From: DATBLY01 sp036555125
Lineage (GTDB): Bacteria; Actinomycetota; UBA4738; HRBIN12
Length of the DNA: 24,991 nucleotides
NCBI GenBank assembly: GCA_036555125.1
Contig: DATBLY010000051.1
Location: 1-24,991, forward strand
Direction of reading: 5' to 3'
The position numbers and the translations under genes were made by a program. Numbering within the stretch: position 1 is the stretch's first letter; the number at the start of each line of letters is the position of its first letter. Below are positions 1 through 7,544 of the stretch, in pieces. The notes under the pieces are model-generated. The model had not been told where the DNA came from. It saw nothing but the letters and a program-made list of their open reading frames with translations, and searched no databases.

Positions 1-549
1 GTGATCGTCTCGTCCGGTCCGAACGCCTGGCCGAACTGGCGCAACTTCTCCGATCGGATCATCCGGCCGGGCGAGCTGGTGATCATCGACGTCGCCGCGC
101 TCACGTGGAACGGGTTCAAGTCGTGCGTCTACCGCACGTACTGCGTCGGCGGTAAGCCCACCGCCGAGATGAAGCAGTACTACGACCTGGCCCTGACCTG
201 GCTCCGCGACTCGATCGACGCCGTGAAGCCCGGCGTGACCACGGCCGACATCGCGTCGAAGTGGCCCTCGGCGATGGAGACCTGGGGGTACGAGGACGAG
301 GACGAGGCCGCCGCGAACCTCTGGGGGCACGGCCTGGGCCTCGCCCAGTACGACCAGCCGGTGATCTCGCGGATCTGGTCCCTCGACCACCCGGTCGAGA
401 TCAAGCCCGGGATGGTCTTCGCGCTCGAGACCCAGCACGGCAAGGTGCACGACTTCGGGGTCCGGCTCGAGGAGATGCTCGTCGTGACCGACGACGGGCA
501 CGAGTTGCTCACGTCGTTCCCGCTCGAAGAGATCACGGTGGTCGACTGA
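1..549 (+). CDS. M24 family (creatinase/Xaa-Pro peptidase-like) enzyme, C-terminal part, cut by window edge
   Basis: Only the last 182 codons of a pita-bread-fold M24 protein are present. The frame is open from base 1, so the true start lies outside the window. Family landmarks in local numbering: a metal-ligand Asp at D30 (VIIDVA), H110 in GHGLG, E143 in FALET and E157 in VRLEE. The position that is normally the second metal Asp (SDxTRT) reads SCVYRT, so it is Cys42. The same change occurs in the homologue at 17092-18351. M24 members include aminopeptidase P, prolidase, ectoine hydrolase and metal-free creatinase, so the name gives only a fold and a likely C-N hydrolase role. It ends 3 bases before the next ATG and belongs to the plus-strand operon running to 4295. 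The family call is secure; the substrate is unknown. Confidence 0.85.
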   Translation: MIVSSGPNAWPNWRNFSDRIIRPGELVIIDVAALTWNGFKSCVYRTYCVGGKPTAEMKQYYDLALTWLRDSIDAVKPGVTTADIASKWPSAMETWGYEDEDEAAANLWGHGLGLAQYDQPVISRIWSLDHPVEIKPGMVFALETQHGKVHDFGVRLEEMLVVTDDGHELLTSFPLEEITVVD

Positions 550-552
550 GCG

Positions 553-2238
553 ATGGAACGCCTGATCCCGCTCGGTGACGCCCGTGCCCGCGACCCCGAG
601 GTCGCCGGCGACAAGGCGGCCGAGCTCGCTCGGGCGGCCGCGGCGGAGATGCCCGTGCTCCCCGGGTGGGTCCTCCCGTTCGGGGAGTCCGCCGCGGCGA
701 TCGCCGCCGCTCGTTCGGGCTCCGGTTCGCCCGCGGCGGCCGTCCTCGCCGTGTCGTCAGTCGGGCTCGATCCGGGGCTCCGGCACGAGCTCGGCGAGGC
801 GGTGCGGGCGCTGGGCGGCCACGTCGTGGTCCGCTCGTCCTCGCCGCTCGAGGGGGATGCTCGGTGGGCGGGCGCGTTCGCCTCGTACCTCGATGTCGGG
901 GCGGGGGAGATCGAGGCCGCCGTCCGCGGGTGCTGGGCGTCGGCGTTCACGCGGGATGCGCAGGCACGCGCCGCGCACGTGGGGGTCGACCCCGCCGGGC
1001 TGGCCGTGCTGATCCAGCCATGGGTCCCGTTCGCGAGCGGCGGGGCCGCCGCGCGGGCACCCGACGGATCGATCCGCCTGTCGGTCGCGTCGGGGTCGCC
1101 GGCGGACCTGCTGTCGGGCCGCGCGTCCGGGGTCACGCTCCGACTCGACGCGGGCGCTCCCCTCGAGGATGCGTCCTTGCCCGACGGCGTGAGCGCGCCA
1201 ACCGCGCGTGCGGCGCTCGAGCTCGCCCGGAAGGTCGCGGCCTTGGGGGACGACGCTATCGAGTGGGGAGCCTCCTGCGACGGCCGGGTCACGCTGCTCC
1301 AGGCGCGCCGTGCGGCGCCAGCCGAGCCCGTCGCGACGGTCGTCGCTCCGCGCCGTCGGAGGTACCCGCCCGTCGCGGAACGACTGGCGACGGCCGCGGC
1401 GACGTACCCGGGAAGGCTCGCCGAGCGCTGGGTGTTCCCATGGGCGCTCGCGGTCGACGCCCTGCCGCCCGCCGAGCCGCTCGACGTCCGACACGTCGCC
1501 GGCGCGGTCGATGAGGCGGCGGCGCTCGCCGCTGACCTCACGGCGTTCGTGTGGGGGCTCCCTCGCGGGCGGCTGGCCGAAGAGGTCGGGCCGAGCTTCC
1601 GCACCCTCCTCGGTCCGGAGCCGTCCGCCGAGCTGGCGCGGCTCTCGACGCTCGGACCTCCCGAGCCGGCCCGCGCGGCGCGTCTGCTCGGGCTGTTGGA
1701 GGGGGTCGGCGCTCGACTCCACGCGGACGGCTCCCTCGGGTCGCCCGACGACGTGTGGCGGGTCTCGCCGGAGGAACTCCGCGCGGTCGTCCGCGGGCGA
1801 GCCGTCGCCATCCGACGGGGGGCCGACCGGTGGGAGCCGTTCGTGTTCTCGGTCGTACGCGATCGCGGTCGCACGTTCGCGGGCCGGGCGGCGTCCCCGG
1901 GCCTCGGTGCCGGCCGGGCGGTGGCGATCGGCGCGTCGGTCGACACCTCGCCGCCCCCGCGTAGCGTCTTGATCGTACGGACGGTAACGCCGCAGCTGGC
2001 ATCGCTCCTGTGGGGGGCGGCGGGCCTGGTCGCCCGGTCCGGGAGCGAGGGGGCGCACCTGTTCGAGGTTGCCCGATCCCTCGGGGTGCCGGCGATCCTC
2101 GGCGTCGAGCTCGATCCGCGATCCGAGATGATCGTCGCCGTCGACGGTGATCGCGGCACCGTGTCTGTATCGTCGCTCGCCTGGCGCCTCGACCGAAGCC
2201 CACCCGGCCGATCCTCGCTCGAACGGAGGACGGCGTGA
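553..2238 (+). CDS. PEP-utilizing enzyme / PPDK-like protein (ATP-binding domain plus mobile His domain)
   Basis: The 561-residue protein has the N-terminal pyruvate phosphate dikinase/PEP synthase ATP-grasp layout: GDKAAELA (19-26) with VLPGWV (35-40), VVVRSSSPLEGD (91-102), YLDV and CWASAFT (127-133), AVLIQPWV (151-158), and LLQARR closing the domain near 248-253. The C-terminus matches the swivelling phosphohistidine domain, with GAHLFEVARSLGVPAI around 500-515. H502 fits the catalytic His of the usual TSHxAIxAR motif, although the preceding TS is replaced by GA. At 561 residues it is shorter than PEP synthase (about 790) or rifampin phosphotransferase (about 870) and has no PEP-binding TIM barrel. 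It may phosphorylate a small molecule or work with a partner; this is inference. ATG 553 follows the previous stop by 3 bases, and the 3' end overlaps the next gene by 4 bases. Confidence 0.8.
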   Translation: MERLIPLGDARARDPEVAGDKAAELARAAAAEMPVLPGWVLPFGESAAAIAAARSGSGSPAAAVLAVSSVGLDPGLRHELGEAVRALGGHVVVRSSSPLEGDARWAGAFASYLDVGAGEIEAAVRGCWASAFTRDAQARAAHVGVDPAGLAVLIQPWVPFASGGAAARAPDGSIRLSVASGSPADLLSGRASGVTLRLDAGAPLEDASLPDGVSAPTARAALELARKVAALGDDAIEWGASCDGRVTLLQARRAAPAEPVATVVAPRRRRYPPVAERLATAAATYPGRLAERWVFPWALAVDALPPAEPLDVRHVAGAVDEAAALAADLTAFVWGLPRGRLAEEVGPSFRTLLGPEPSAELARLSTLGPPEPARAARLLGLLEGVGARLHADGSLGSPDDVWRVSPEELRAVVRGRAVAIRRGADRWEPFVFSVVRDRGRTFAGRAASPGLGAGRAVAIGASVDTSPPPRSVLIVRTVTPQLASLLWGAAGLVARSGSEGAHLFEVARSLGVPAILGVELDPRSEMIVAVDGDRGTVSVSSLAWRLDRSPPGRSSLERRTA

Positions 2239-3314
2239 TCGTCGAGCGTCCGGCCGACGCGACCACGATCGACATCCACTGTCACGTGATGACGCCCGAG
2301 TGCGAGGAGCTCGTCCGGCCTCTCTTCACCCCGGATCTCGACCCGTTCACGCGGTATCAATCGTCGACCACCGTCGACTACAACCGCCGTCACCTCGAGG
2401 AGATCGTCCCGAAACTGACACATCCCGAGGTGCGGCTCGCCGACATGGACCGGATGGGTATCGACGTTCAGGCGATCTCGGTGATGCCGCCCCAGTACTT
2501 CTACTGGGCGGAGCCGGAGCTCGGCGCTCGGCTGGCGAGGATGCAGAACGACAACCTGGCGGGGATCGTGGGGCGTTACCCGGATCGCTTCGTCGGGCTC
2601 GGGACCGTGCCGTTGCAGGATGTCGACGCGTCGATCGTGGAGCTCGACCGGATCGTCGGCGATCTCGGGTTCACGGGGATCGAGATCTGCACCAGCGTGA
2701 ACGGTGACGACCTCGACCATCCGCGGTTCGCTCCGTTCCTCGAGCGGGCCACGGCGCTCGACCTGCTGATCGTGATGCATCCGAACGGCTACTCGGAGGG
2801 GCGGCGGCTCGCGGACTACTACCTGATCAACACGGTCGGGATGCCCATGGACTCCACCGTCGCGATCGCACGGATGATCTTCGGAGGCGTCCTGGAGCGC
2901 CATCCCGGGCTGAAGATCTGCGTGGTCCACGGTGGCGGCTACCTGCCGTCGTATCCGGCGCGGTTCGATCACGCGTACCACGCTCGCGACGATTGTCGGG
3001 AGCACATCTCCCGCCCCCCGAGCGAGTACCTGCGCCGGCTGCACTTCGACTCGATGCTCTTCGACGCCGACGACCTGGGGCGGCTGATCGAGCGCTACGG
3101 GGCGGATCACGTGCTGCTGGGAACCGACTACCCCTACGACATGGGGGAGGACGACCCGGTCGGTCTCGTGATGGGCGTCGCCGGTCTGTCGACCGACGAC
3201 CGGCGACGCGTCCTCGGGGAGAACGCCGCGCGGCTGCTCCGGATCGATCCGTCGCGCTACCGCCGGGCGACACCCCCGGCGTCGCTCGCGGCCGCGGGGC
3301 CGGACGGGAGCTGA
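2235..3314 (+). CDS. Amidohydrolase_2 family metal-dependent hydrolase/decarboxylase (ACMSD-like)
   Basis: The 359-residue TIM-barrel protein carries the amidohydrolase-2 signature: IHCH (H15, H17), H182 in MHPNG, H232 in VVHGGGY and D298 in LGTDYPYDMG. The RYPDRFVGLGTVPLQD stretch is typical of the aminocarboxymuconate-semialdehyde decarboxylase, gamma-resorcylate decarboxylase and 5-carboxyvanillate decarboxylase group. These enzymes usually cleave a carboxylate C-C bond with a divalent metal, though some members hydrolyse. The GTG start overlaps the stop of the previous gene (GTGA) and is preceded by a GGAGGA ribosome site at 2225-2230, which supports this start and translational coupling. 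With its neighbours it suggests breakdown of an aromatic or unsaturated carboxylic acid. The precise substrate cannot be assigned. Confidence 0.85.
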   Translation: MIVERPADATTIDIHCHVMTPECEELVRPLFTPDLDPFTRYQSSTTVDYNRRHLEEIVPKLTHPEVRLADMDRMGIDVQAISVMPPQYFYWAEPELGARLARMQNDNLAGIVGRYPDRFVGLGTVPLQDVDASIVELDRIVGDLGFTGIEICTSVNGDDLDHPRFAPFLERATALDLLIVMHPNGYSEGRRLADYYLINTVGMPMDSTVAIARMIFGGVLERHPGLKICVVHGGGYLPSYPARFDHAYHARDDCREHISRPPSEYLRRLHFDSMLFDADDLGRLIERYGADHVLLGTDYPYDMGEDDPVGLVMGVAGLSTDDRRRVLGENAARLLRIDPSRYRRATPPASLAAAGPDGS

Positions 3315-3320
3315 GACCGG

Positions 3321-4295
3321 ATGGGCCTGGTCGTCGTCACGGACCACGTCTTCCCAGACCTCGACGCCGAGACCCGCATCCTCGAGGAGGCCGGACACCG
3401 GCTGCGCTTCGACGGCAACCTCCGGACGCCAGACGAGGTGATCGCGGCCGCCTCCGAGGCCGACGGCGTCCTGAACTGCTATGCGCCGATCCCTGCGGAG
3501 GCGATCCAGGGGCTCGTTCGGTGTCGGGTGATCGCTCGGTACGGGATCGGGCTGGATACGATCGACATCGCCGAGGCGAGCTCGCGCGGGATCGTGGTCA
3601 CCAACGTCCCCGACTACTGCATCGACGAGGTCTCCGACCACGCGCTGGCGTTGATCCTGTCGCTGGTCCGGCGGGTCGCGATCCTGGACCGGGATGTCCG
3701 TGCCGGCGGCTGGGACCTGGCGCCCGCCCGCCCGGTGCACCGCCTGCGCGGCCGCACGCTGGGGTTGGTCGGGTTCGGTCGGATCGCGCGTCGTCTGGCC
3801 GAGAAGGTGGCCCCGATCGGTCTTCGAAGGCTGGCGCACGACCCGTTCGTCCCGGTAGAGGCGATCACGGAGGCCGGCTGCGAGGCAGGGGATCTCGAGC
3901 GCGTCCTCGTGGAGTCCGACATCGTATCCATCCACGCGCCGCTCATGGAGACCACCCGCCACCTGATCGGGGACGCGGAGCTCCGCGCGATGAAGCCGGA
4001 TGCCTTCCTCGTCAACACGTCACGGGGGCCGCTCGTGGATCTCGACGCGCTCCGGACGATCCGCGCCGAGGGGCACCTCGGCGGGGTGGGCCTGGATGTC
4101 CTCGAATCGGAGCCACCCGCGCCGAACGACCCGCTCCTGCGCGATCCCGGCGTCGTCATCACGCCGCACGCGGCGTTCTACAGCGAGGAGGCGACGGCCG
4201 AGCAGCAGCGGAAGGCGGCGGAGCAGGTCGTTGTCGCACTCGCCGGCGACCTTCCCAGGTACGCCGTCAACCCGGAGGCGCTGTCCGCTCGCTGA
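3321..4295 (+). CDS. D-2-hydroxyacid dehydrogenase, CtBP/phosphoglycerate dehydrogenase-like
   Basis: A full-length 324-residue NAD(P)-dependent D-2-hydroxyacid dehydrogenase that interconverts a 2-oxoacid and a D-2-hydroxyacid. It shows the Rossmann motif LGLVGFGRIARRLA (147-160; the last Gly of GxGxxG is Ala), the substrate-loop YGIGLDTIDI (74-83), catalytic Arg235 in NTSRGPLVD, the Glu of LDVLESEP (258-265) and His283 in ITPHAAFYSEE. The ITPH-A-FYSEE form with SRGIVVTNVPDYCIDEVSDHA (written here in parts: SRGIVVTNVP at 88-97, DEVSDHA at 102-108) resembles the C-terminal-binding-protein branch rather than SerA, and there is no ACT domain. It starts 6 bases after the amidohydrolase stop behind GGAGC. 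It is the last gene of the operon and ends inside a hairpin shared with the convergent gntR-type gene. Confidence 0.9.
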   Translation: MGLVVVTDHVFPDLDAETRILEEAGHRLRFDGNLRTPDEVIAAASEADGVLNCYAPIPAEAIQGLVRCRVIARYGIGLDTIDIAEASSRGIVVTNVPDYCIDEVSDHALALILSLVRRVAILDRDVRAGGWDLAPARPVHRLRGRTLGLVGFGRIARRLAEKVAPIGLRRLAHDPFVPVEAITEAGCEAGDLERVLVESDIVSIHAPLMETTRHLIGDAELRAMKPDAFLVNTSRGPLVDLDALRTIRAEGHLGGVGLDVLESEPPAPNDPLLRDPGVVITPHAAFYSEEATAEQQRKAAEQVVVALAGDLPRYAVNPEALSAR

Positions 4296-4309
4296 GCCCG
4301 CGGCTCAGC
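4291..4309. terminator. Compact bidirectional hairpin spanning two convergent stop codons
   Basis: GCTGAGCC (4291-4298) and GGCTCAGC (4302-4309) form a perfect 8-bp GC-rich stem with a 3-base loop. It contains the TGA of the dehydrogenase (4293-4295) and, on the other strand, the TGA of the GntR regulator (4307-4305). No U-tract follows on either side, as is common in high-GC actinobacteria. It probably insulates the two convergent operons. Confidence 0.55.
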
Positions 4310-4976
4310 CGGCCTCCGAGGAGCGATCCAGGAACGCGGCGAGGGCCTCAGATGCCGAGCGCAGGTGCTCCCGGACCGCGCGCTCGGCCGCCTCTCGATC
4401 CCCGCGGATGCATGCGTCCAGGATCTCCTGATGCTCCTCGTTCGCCCCGGTAGCAGGCGACCGGCCCGCCACGAACATGTGGATGTACGGGGTCGATGCG
4501 TCCCGGAGGTTCTCGATCATCGCGCTCAGCCGAGGGCGATGCGCACGCTCGTACAGGCGTAGATGGAATTCGTCGTTCAGCTTCATCCAACGCCGGGCAT
4601 CCTCGGTCTTGCGCATCTTGTCGATCAGCGCGTTGAGCTCGCGGATGCCGTCCGGATCGAGGTGAGGGATCGCCTGAGCGACCGCGAGCGCCTCCAGGAC
4701 CTCGCGGATCTCGTAGAACTCCATCAGGTCCTCCACCGTGGGGTGGAACACGACGGCCCCGCGATGCGGATCGATCCGGACCAGCCCCTCGGCTTGGAGC
4801 TGCGCGAACGCCTCGCGCACCGGCGTCGTGCTGACACCGAACCGCTTCGCGACGTCGTTCTGCCGCAACCGCGTGCCGGGGCTGAGCGTCCCGCCCTGGA
4901 TCTCGTCCCGGAGACGGCCGGCGACGACCTTCGCCGTCGTGTCGCGCTCCAGCGTCTCGGGCCTGCGCCCCATCAC
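4305..4976 (-). CDS. GntR family transcriptional regulator, FCD (FadR-type) subfamily
   Basis: The 223-residue protein has an N-terminal winged helix (about 8-75) with LRQNDVAKRFGVSTTPVREAF split as LRQNDVAKRFGVS and TPVREAF, then the wing GLVRIDPHRGAVV. An FCD ligand domain follows (about 80-210). The putative metal site is D135/H138 in LNDEFH, H182 in EEHQEIL and H204 in VREHL. FCD regulators commonly sense organic acids or their CoA esters and act as repressors. It is downstream of, and co-directional with, two alcohol dehydrogenases, 58 bases after the nearer one, so it probably controls that operon and perhaps itself. The start is GTG 4976 or ATG 4973; GGGAG lies just upstream and suits either. 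Family call is certain, effector unknown. Confidence 0.93.
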   Translation of the reverse strand: MMGRRPETLERDTTAKVVAGRLRDEIQGGTLSPGTRLRQNDVAKRFGVSTTPVREAFAQLQAEGLVRIDPHRGAVVFHPTVEDLMEFYEIREVLEALAVAQAIPHLDPDGIRELNALIDKMRKTEDARRWMKLNDEFHLRLYERAHRPRLSAMIENLRDASTPYIHMFVAGRSPATGANEEHQEILDACIRGDREAAERAVREHLRSASEALAAFLDRSSEAG

Positions 4977-5008
4977 GCCTCTCCCTCGGCCGACCGCCGG
5001 CCACGATA

Positions 5009-5022
5009 GTGGATGCGACCAC
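5009..5022. promoter_or_regulatory. Imperfect palindrome upstream of gntR-type gene (possible operator)
   Basis: In the 58-base gap before the regulator, the minus strand reads GTGGTCGCATCCAC: 4-base arms GTGG/CCAC with a matching central GC. It shares TGGTC with the stronger palindrome at 7140-7154 in front of the dehydrogenase operon. FadR-type operators often contain TGGTC-like half-sites, so autoregulation is plausible. The match is short and could be chance. Confidence 0.25.
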
Positions 5023-5034
5023 GTAGATCGGGCA

Positions 5035-6081
5035 TCAGGGGCCCCTCGTCTCGCTCACGCCGGCGACGTCGAGGACCGCTCGCCCGACGACCGCACCGGC
5101 CTTGAGCGCTTCGAAGATCTCGTTAACGGCCTCGAGCGGCCGCACCATCCCCACGATCGGCCGCACGGCATCCGCTTCCACCATGGCGACCGCGCGTTCC
5201 AAATCGTCCCGGTGCGCGTACCGCGAACCGACCACCTCGATCTCGCCGAGCACCAGCCGAGGCGATGCGATCGCGAACGAGCTGTCGGGTGCGTATCCGA
5301 CGCCCACGATCCGTCCGGCGGTCCGGACCAGGCGAACGGCCTTGGCGAACGTGTCCGCATGCCCCACCGTGTCCACCACCACGTCGAACCCGCCGAACCG
5401 GGATCGATGTCGCTCCTCCGCGCCGGCGTCATCGCCGCGATCTGCCTCGATCCCGAGCGACCTGGCCGACCCGAGTGTGGGCGGATGGACGTCGAAGCCG
5501 ACCGTGGTGGCGCCCGCCGCCCTCGCCATCTGGGCCGCGTGGATCCCGACGCCCCCGAGCCCGATCACGGCGACGGACGAGCCGGCCCGCGCACCGCCCC
5601 GTGTGATCACGGAGCGGTACGCCGTTCCGAGCGCGCACGACATCGGGGCTGCGAGCACCGGATCGATCCCGGGCGGGATCCGGATCAGCCGGTCCGCTCT
5701 GACCGCGAGGCGCTCACGGAAGCCGCCGTGGTGGATGAACCCGATCCACCCCTCGAGGGCGTCGCATAGGGGCTCGTCGCCTCGCCGGCAGGCGGCGCAT
5801 CGGCCACAGGGCCAATACTGGTAGACGGTCCCGAGCGTTCCCTCGGGGATCAGGCCCGGTGGTTCCGAACGCACGACGCGGCCGAAGATCTCGTGTCCTG
5901 GGATATGTGGTAGCGCGAGGCTTGCGCTGTAAGGCATCTGGCCCGTCGCCGTCTTCACGTCCGTGAAGCAGACGCCGCAGGTGATGACCTCCAGCAGCGC
6001 GTACCCGGGAGCGACCTCGGGTTCGGGCGCGTCGAAGGGCTCGAGCGGCCGGTCGTAGGCGGTCACCGCCATCGCACGCAT
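5035..6081 (-). CDS. Zinc-dependent alcohol dehydrogenase (medium-chain family)
   Basis: The 348-residue MDR-family oxidoreductase retains both zinc sites. Catalytic ligands are C38 in CGVCFTD, H63/E64 in PGHE and the Cys of APMSCALGTAY. The structural zinc is held by C92, C95, C98 and C106 in PCGRCAACRRGDEPLC. The nucleotide fold shows AVIGLGGVGIHAAQMA, followed by GFDVHP, where the acidic residue after the second strand favours NAD. It would interconvert a primary or secondary alcohol and an aldehyde or ketone. The start ATG is 7 bases after the stop of the upstream dehydrogenase, so the two are co-transcribed, and a GntR regulator follows. Two different zinc alcohol dehydrogenases in tandem suggest successive oxidations or related substrates. 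Confidence 0.92.
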   Translation of the reverse strand: MRAMAVTAYDRPLEPFDAPEPEVAPGYALLEVITCGVCFTDVKTATGQMPYSASLALPHIPGHEIFGRVVRSEPPGLIPEGTLGTVYQYWPCGRCAACRRGDEPLCDALEGWIGFIHHGGFRERLAVRADRLIRIPPGIDPVLAAPMSCALGTAYRSVITRGGARAGSSVAVIGLGGVGIHAAQMARAAGATTVGFDVHPPTLGSARSLGIEADRGDDAGAEERHRSRFGGFDVVVDTVGHADTFAKAVRLVRTAGRIVGVGYAPDSSFAIASPRLVLGEIEVVGSRYAHRDDLERAVAMVEADAVRPIVGMVRPLEAVNEIFEALKAGAVVGRAVLDVAGVSETRGP

Positions 6082-6088
6082 CGTCGTC

Positions 6089-7087
6089 TCAGACCTGAAC
6101 GATGACCTTCAGGGCGTCGGGCGTTCCGTCCGTGAGGAACGCCTCGTCCGCGTCGAGGAGCGGGAACCGGTGGGTCACGAGGGGCTCCAGCCGGATCTTC
6201 CCGGAGGCGGTCGCGTCGATCGCGACCGGGAAGTCCTCCGGTCGAGCCGCCCTGGCGTTCGTGATCGAGAGCTCCTTGTAGTACAGGTCGTAGTAGGGGA
6301 ACGCACCCTCCGTCCCGGCGATCGTTCCGTAGGCGAGGACCCGTCCGCCGCCCCTGGTCATGCGCACGGCCTCGCCGAGGGTGGCGACGAGGCCGGCGCA
6401 TTCGATCGCGACGTCAGGGCCGCCGCCGGTGAGCTCCCTCACGCGGTCGACGGCGTGCTCGTCCGCACGGACCGTCTCGTCGGCCCCGAGCGCGCGAGCG
6501 AGTTCGAGCTTCCGTTCGCTGCGGGTCACGCAGACGACCGGCCATGACCCGCGGAGCTTGGCGAGCTGCAGGTGGAGGAGCCCGGTCACGCCGAGGCCCA
6601 GGATCACGACGGATTCTCCCGGGAAGATCTCGATCCTGCGTTGCCCGTGCACGCACGTCGTGAGGACCTGGATCAGGGGCGCGACGTCATCTTCGACCAT
6701 GGGGGGGAGCGCGTGGAGGTTCGTCGCCGGGACCGCGATCGCTTCCTGCAAGCCGCCATCTCGGTCGCGGCCGAGCAGCCAACCCGCCTCACAGATGTTC
6801 CCTCGCCCCTCGAGACACCGGGCGCAGCGACCGCACGTGATCGATGGATCGACGATGACCCGGGTCCCCGCGGTGAAGGGGCCGGAGGGGTCGAGCACCT
6901 CGCCCACGATCTCGTGACCCATGACGCGCGGGTACTCGACCGCGATCGCCCCCGTGTAGATCTTGCGATCGGTGCCGCAGATCCCGAGGGCCCGGGTGGC
7001 CACGAGCACCTCGCCCTCCGACGGCGTGGGTCGCGAGAGATCGTCGATCCGGATGTGACCGGGCTCGACGAGCAAAGCCGCTCTCAC
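6089..7087 (-). CDS. Zinc-dependent dehydrogenase (sorbitol/threonine dehydrogenase-like MDR protein)
   Basis: From the GTG at 7087 the protein is 332 residues and begins MRAALLVEPGH, the usual beginning for this family. An ATG at 7126 would add 13 residues but lacks a ribosome site, whereas GTG 7087 has GGGAGA seven bases upstream. Catalytic zinc ligands: C37 in GICGTDRK, H58/E59 in MGHE. Structural zinc: C85, C88, C91, C99 (TCGRCARCLEGRGNIC). The NAD fold is VVILGLGVTGLLHLQLAK. The CGTD and GHE context resembles threonine/sorbitol-type dehydrogenases acting on a polyol or hydroxy compound, but the specific substrate is not readable. It is the first gene of the minus-strand operon, 7 bases before the second dehydrogenase. 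Confidence 0.9.
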   Translation of the reverse strand: MRAALLVEPGHIRIDDLSRPTPSEGEVLVATRALGICGTDRKIYTGAIAVEYPRVMGHEIVGEVLDPSGPFTAGTRVIVDPSITCGRCARCLEGRGNICEAGWLLGRDRDGGLQEAIAVPATNLHALPPMVEDDVAPLIQVLTTCVHGQRRIEIFPGESVVILGLGVTGLLHLQLAKLRGSWPVVCVTRSERKLELARALGADETVRADEHAVDRVRELTGGGPDVAIECAGLVATLGEAVRMTRGGGRVLAYGTIAGTEGAFPYYDLYYKELSITNARAARPEDFPVAIDATASGKIRLEPLVTHRFPLLDADEAFLTDGTPDALKVIVQV

Positions 7088-7139
7088 CTGGGCTTCTCCC
7101 TTCCCATCGACGCGCGGACGAGACATAGTACACAGGCCT

Positions 7140-7154
7140 CGTCTGGTCCAGACG
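7140..7154. promoter_or_regulatory. Perfect 15-bp palindrome in leader of the dehydrogenase operon (candidate GntR operator)
   Basis: CGTCTGG-T-CCAGACG: two 7-base arms around one base. It lies between the likely transcription start near 7176 and the first dehydrogenase, where a bound repressor would block elongation. The TGGTC/CAGAC core is close to GntR-family operators, and the operon encodes its own GntR/FCD protein. Pairing regulator and site is inference. Confidence 0.5.
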
Positions 7155-7182
7155 GACGGATCTCGGGATGCGGGGCTTAACT

Positions 7183-7211
7183 AGGATCGAACATTGTGCA
7201 TCAAATGTCAA
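7183..7211 (-). promoter_or_regulatory. Sigma70-type promoter for the adh-adh-gntR operon
   Basis: Reading the minus strand, a perfect -35 TTGACA (7211-7206) is followed after 17 bases by GATCCT (7188-7183), which keeps the key A and final T of a -10 box. An inverted repeat, ACATT...AATGT (7191-7208), overlaps the -35 and spacer and could be a second regulator site. The implied start near 7176 leaves a leader of about 90 bases containing the 7140-7154 palindrome. Confidence 0.5.
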
Positions 7212-7544
7212 CGCGAGGATCGCCATGGAGGTCGCAGCGGAAGACGACCTCGCTAGCTGCCTGCGCGATCGGCGCAGGCATCGGTCCTCGCCTCGAGGGG
7301 ATCCTGGCCCGAGGCTGAGCAACTCGCCCGGGAGGTGGTCCATGGGTTCTCGGAGGCCGAGTCTCCGAACCAACAGGGCGACGCATGGATCGACCTGGCG
7401 CGGGTACTTGCCTCGGCGGGCGAGTCCGCCGAGGCGGGTGATGCCGCACGGACCGCCCTCGCGTTCTACGAACGCAAGGGCAACCTCCCGGCCTCGGCGT
7501 TGACGCAAGCGTTCATCGACGAGCTCGAGGGGGAGAGTCTCTAG
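7201..7544 (+). pseudogene. Frameshifted remnant of a C-terminal TPR region (actinobacterial cyclase/ATPase-type regulator)
   Basis: From 7257 to the TAG at 7542-7544 one frame reads as two TPR-like helical pairs: ASVLASRGSWPEAEQLAREVV, then GDAWIDLARVLASAGESAEA, then ALAFYERKGNL. This is the familiar C-terminal ending of large actinobacterial adenylate cyclase or AAA/LuxR-type regulators (RGxxxEAExLAREAV...GDAxLDLAEVL...ALxLYExKGN). Upstream, the matching piece EVAAEDDLAS lies in a different frame (codons from 7201), and an in-frame TAG at 7254 blocks the second frame, so a frameshift near 7257-7268 is needed to join them. No catalytic or DNA-binding part is left. The 5' end of the remnant overlaps the promoter of the minus-strand operon. 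It is probably debris of a lost large gene; recognition is from memory of the family pattern. Confidence 0.6.

Noticed and set aside
180..3962. A 1260-codon open frame on the minus strand
   Set aside because: It lies opposite four well-supported plus-strand genes, is extremely rich in Arg/Pro/Ser with no domain, and is an artefact of high GC content.
4348..5022. Alternative minus-strand frame across the GntR gene
   Set aside because: The helix-turn-helix and FCD motifs are in the other frame; this one is Arg/Gly-rich without structure.
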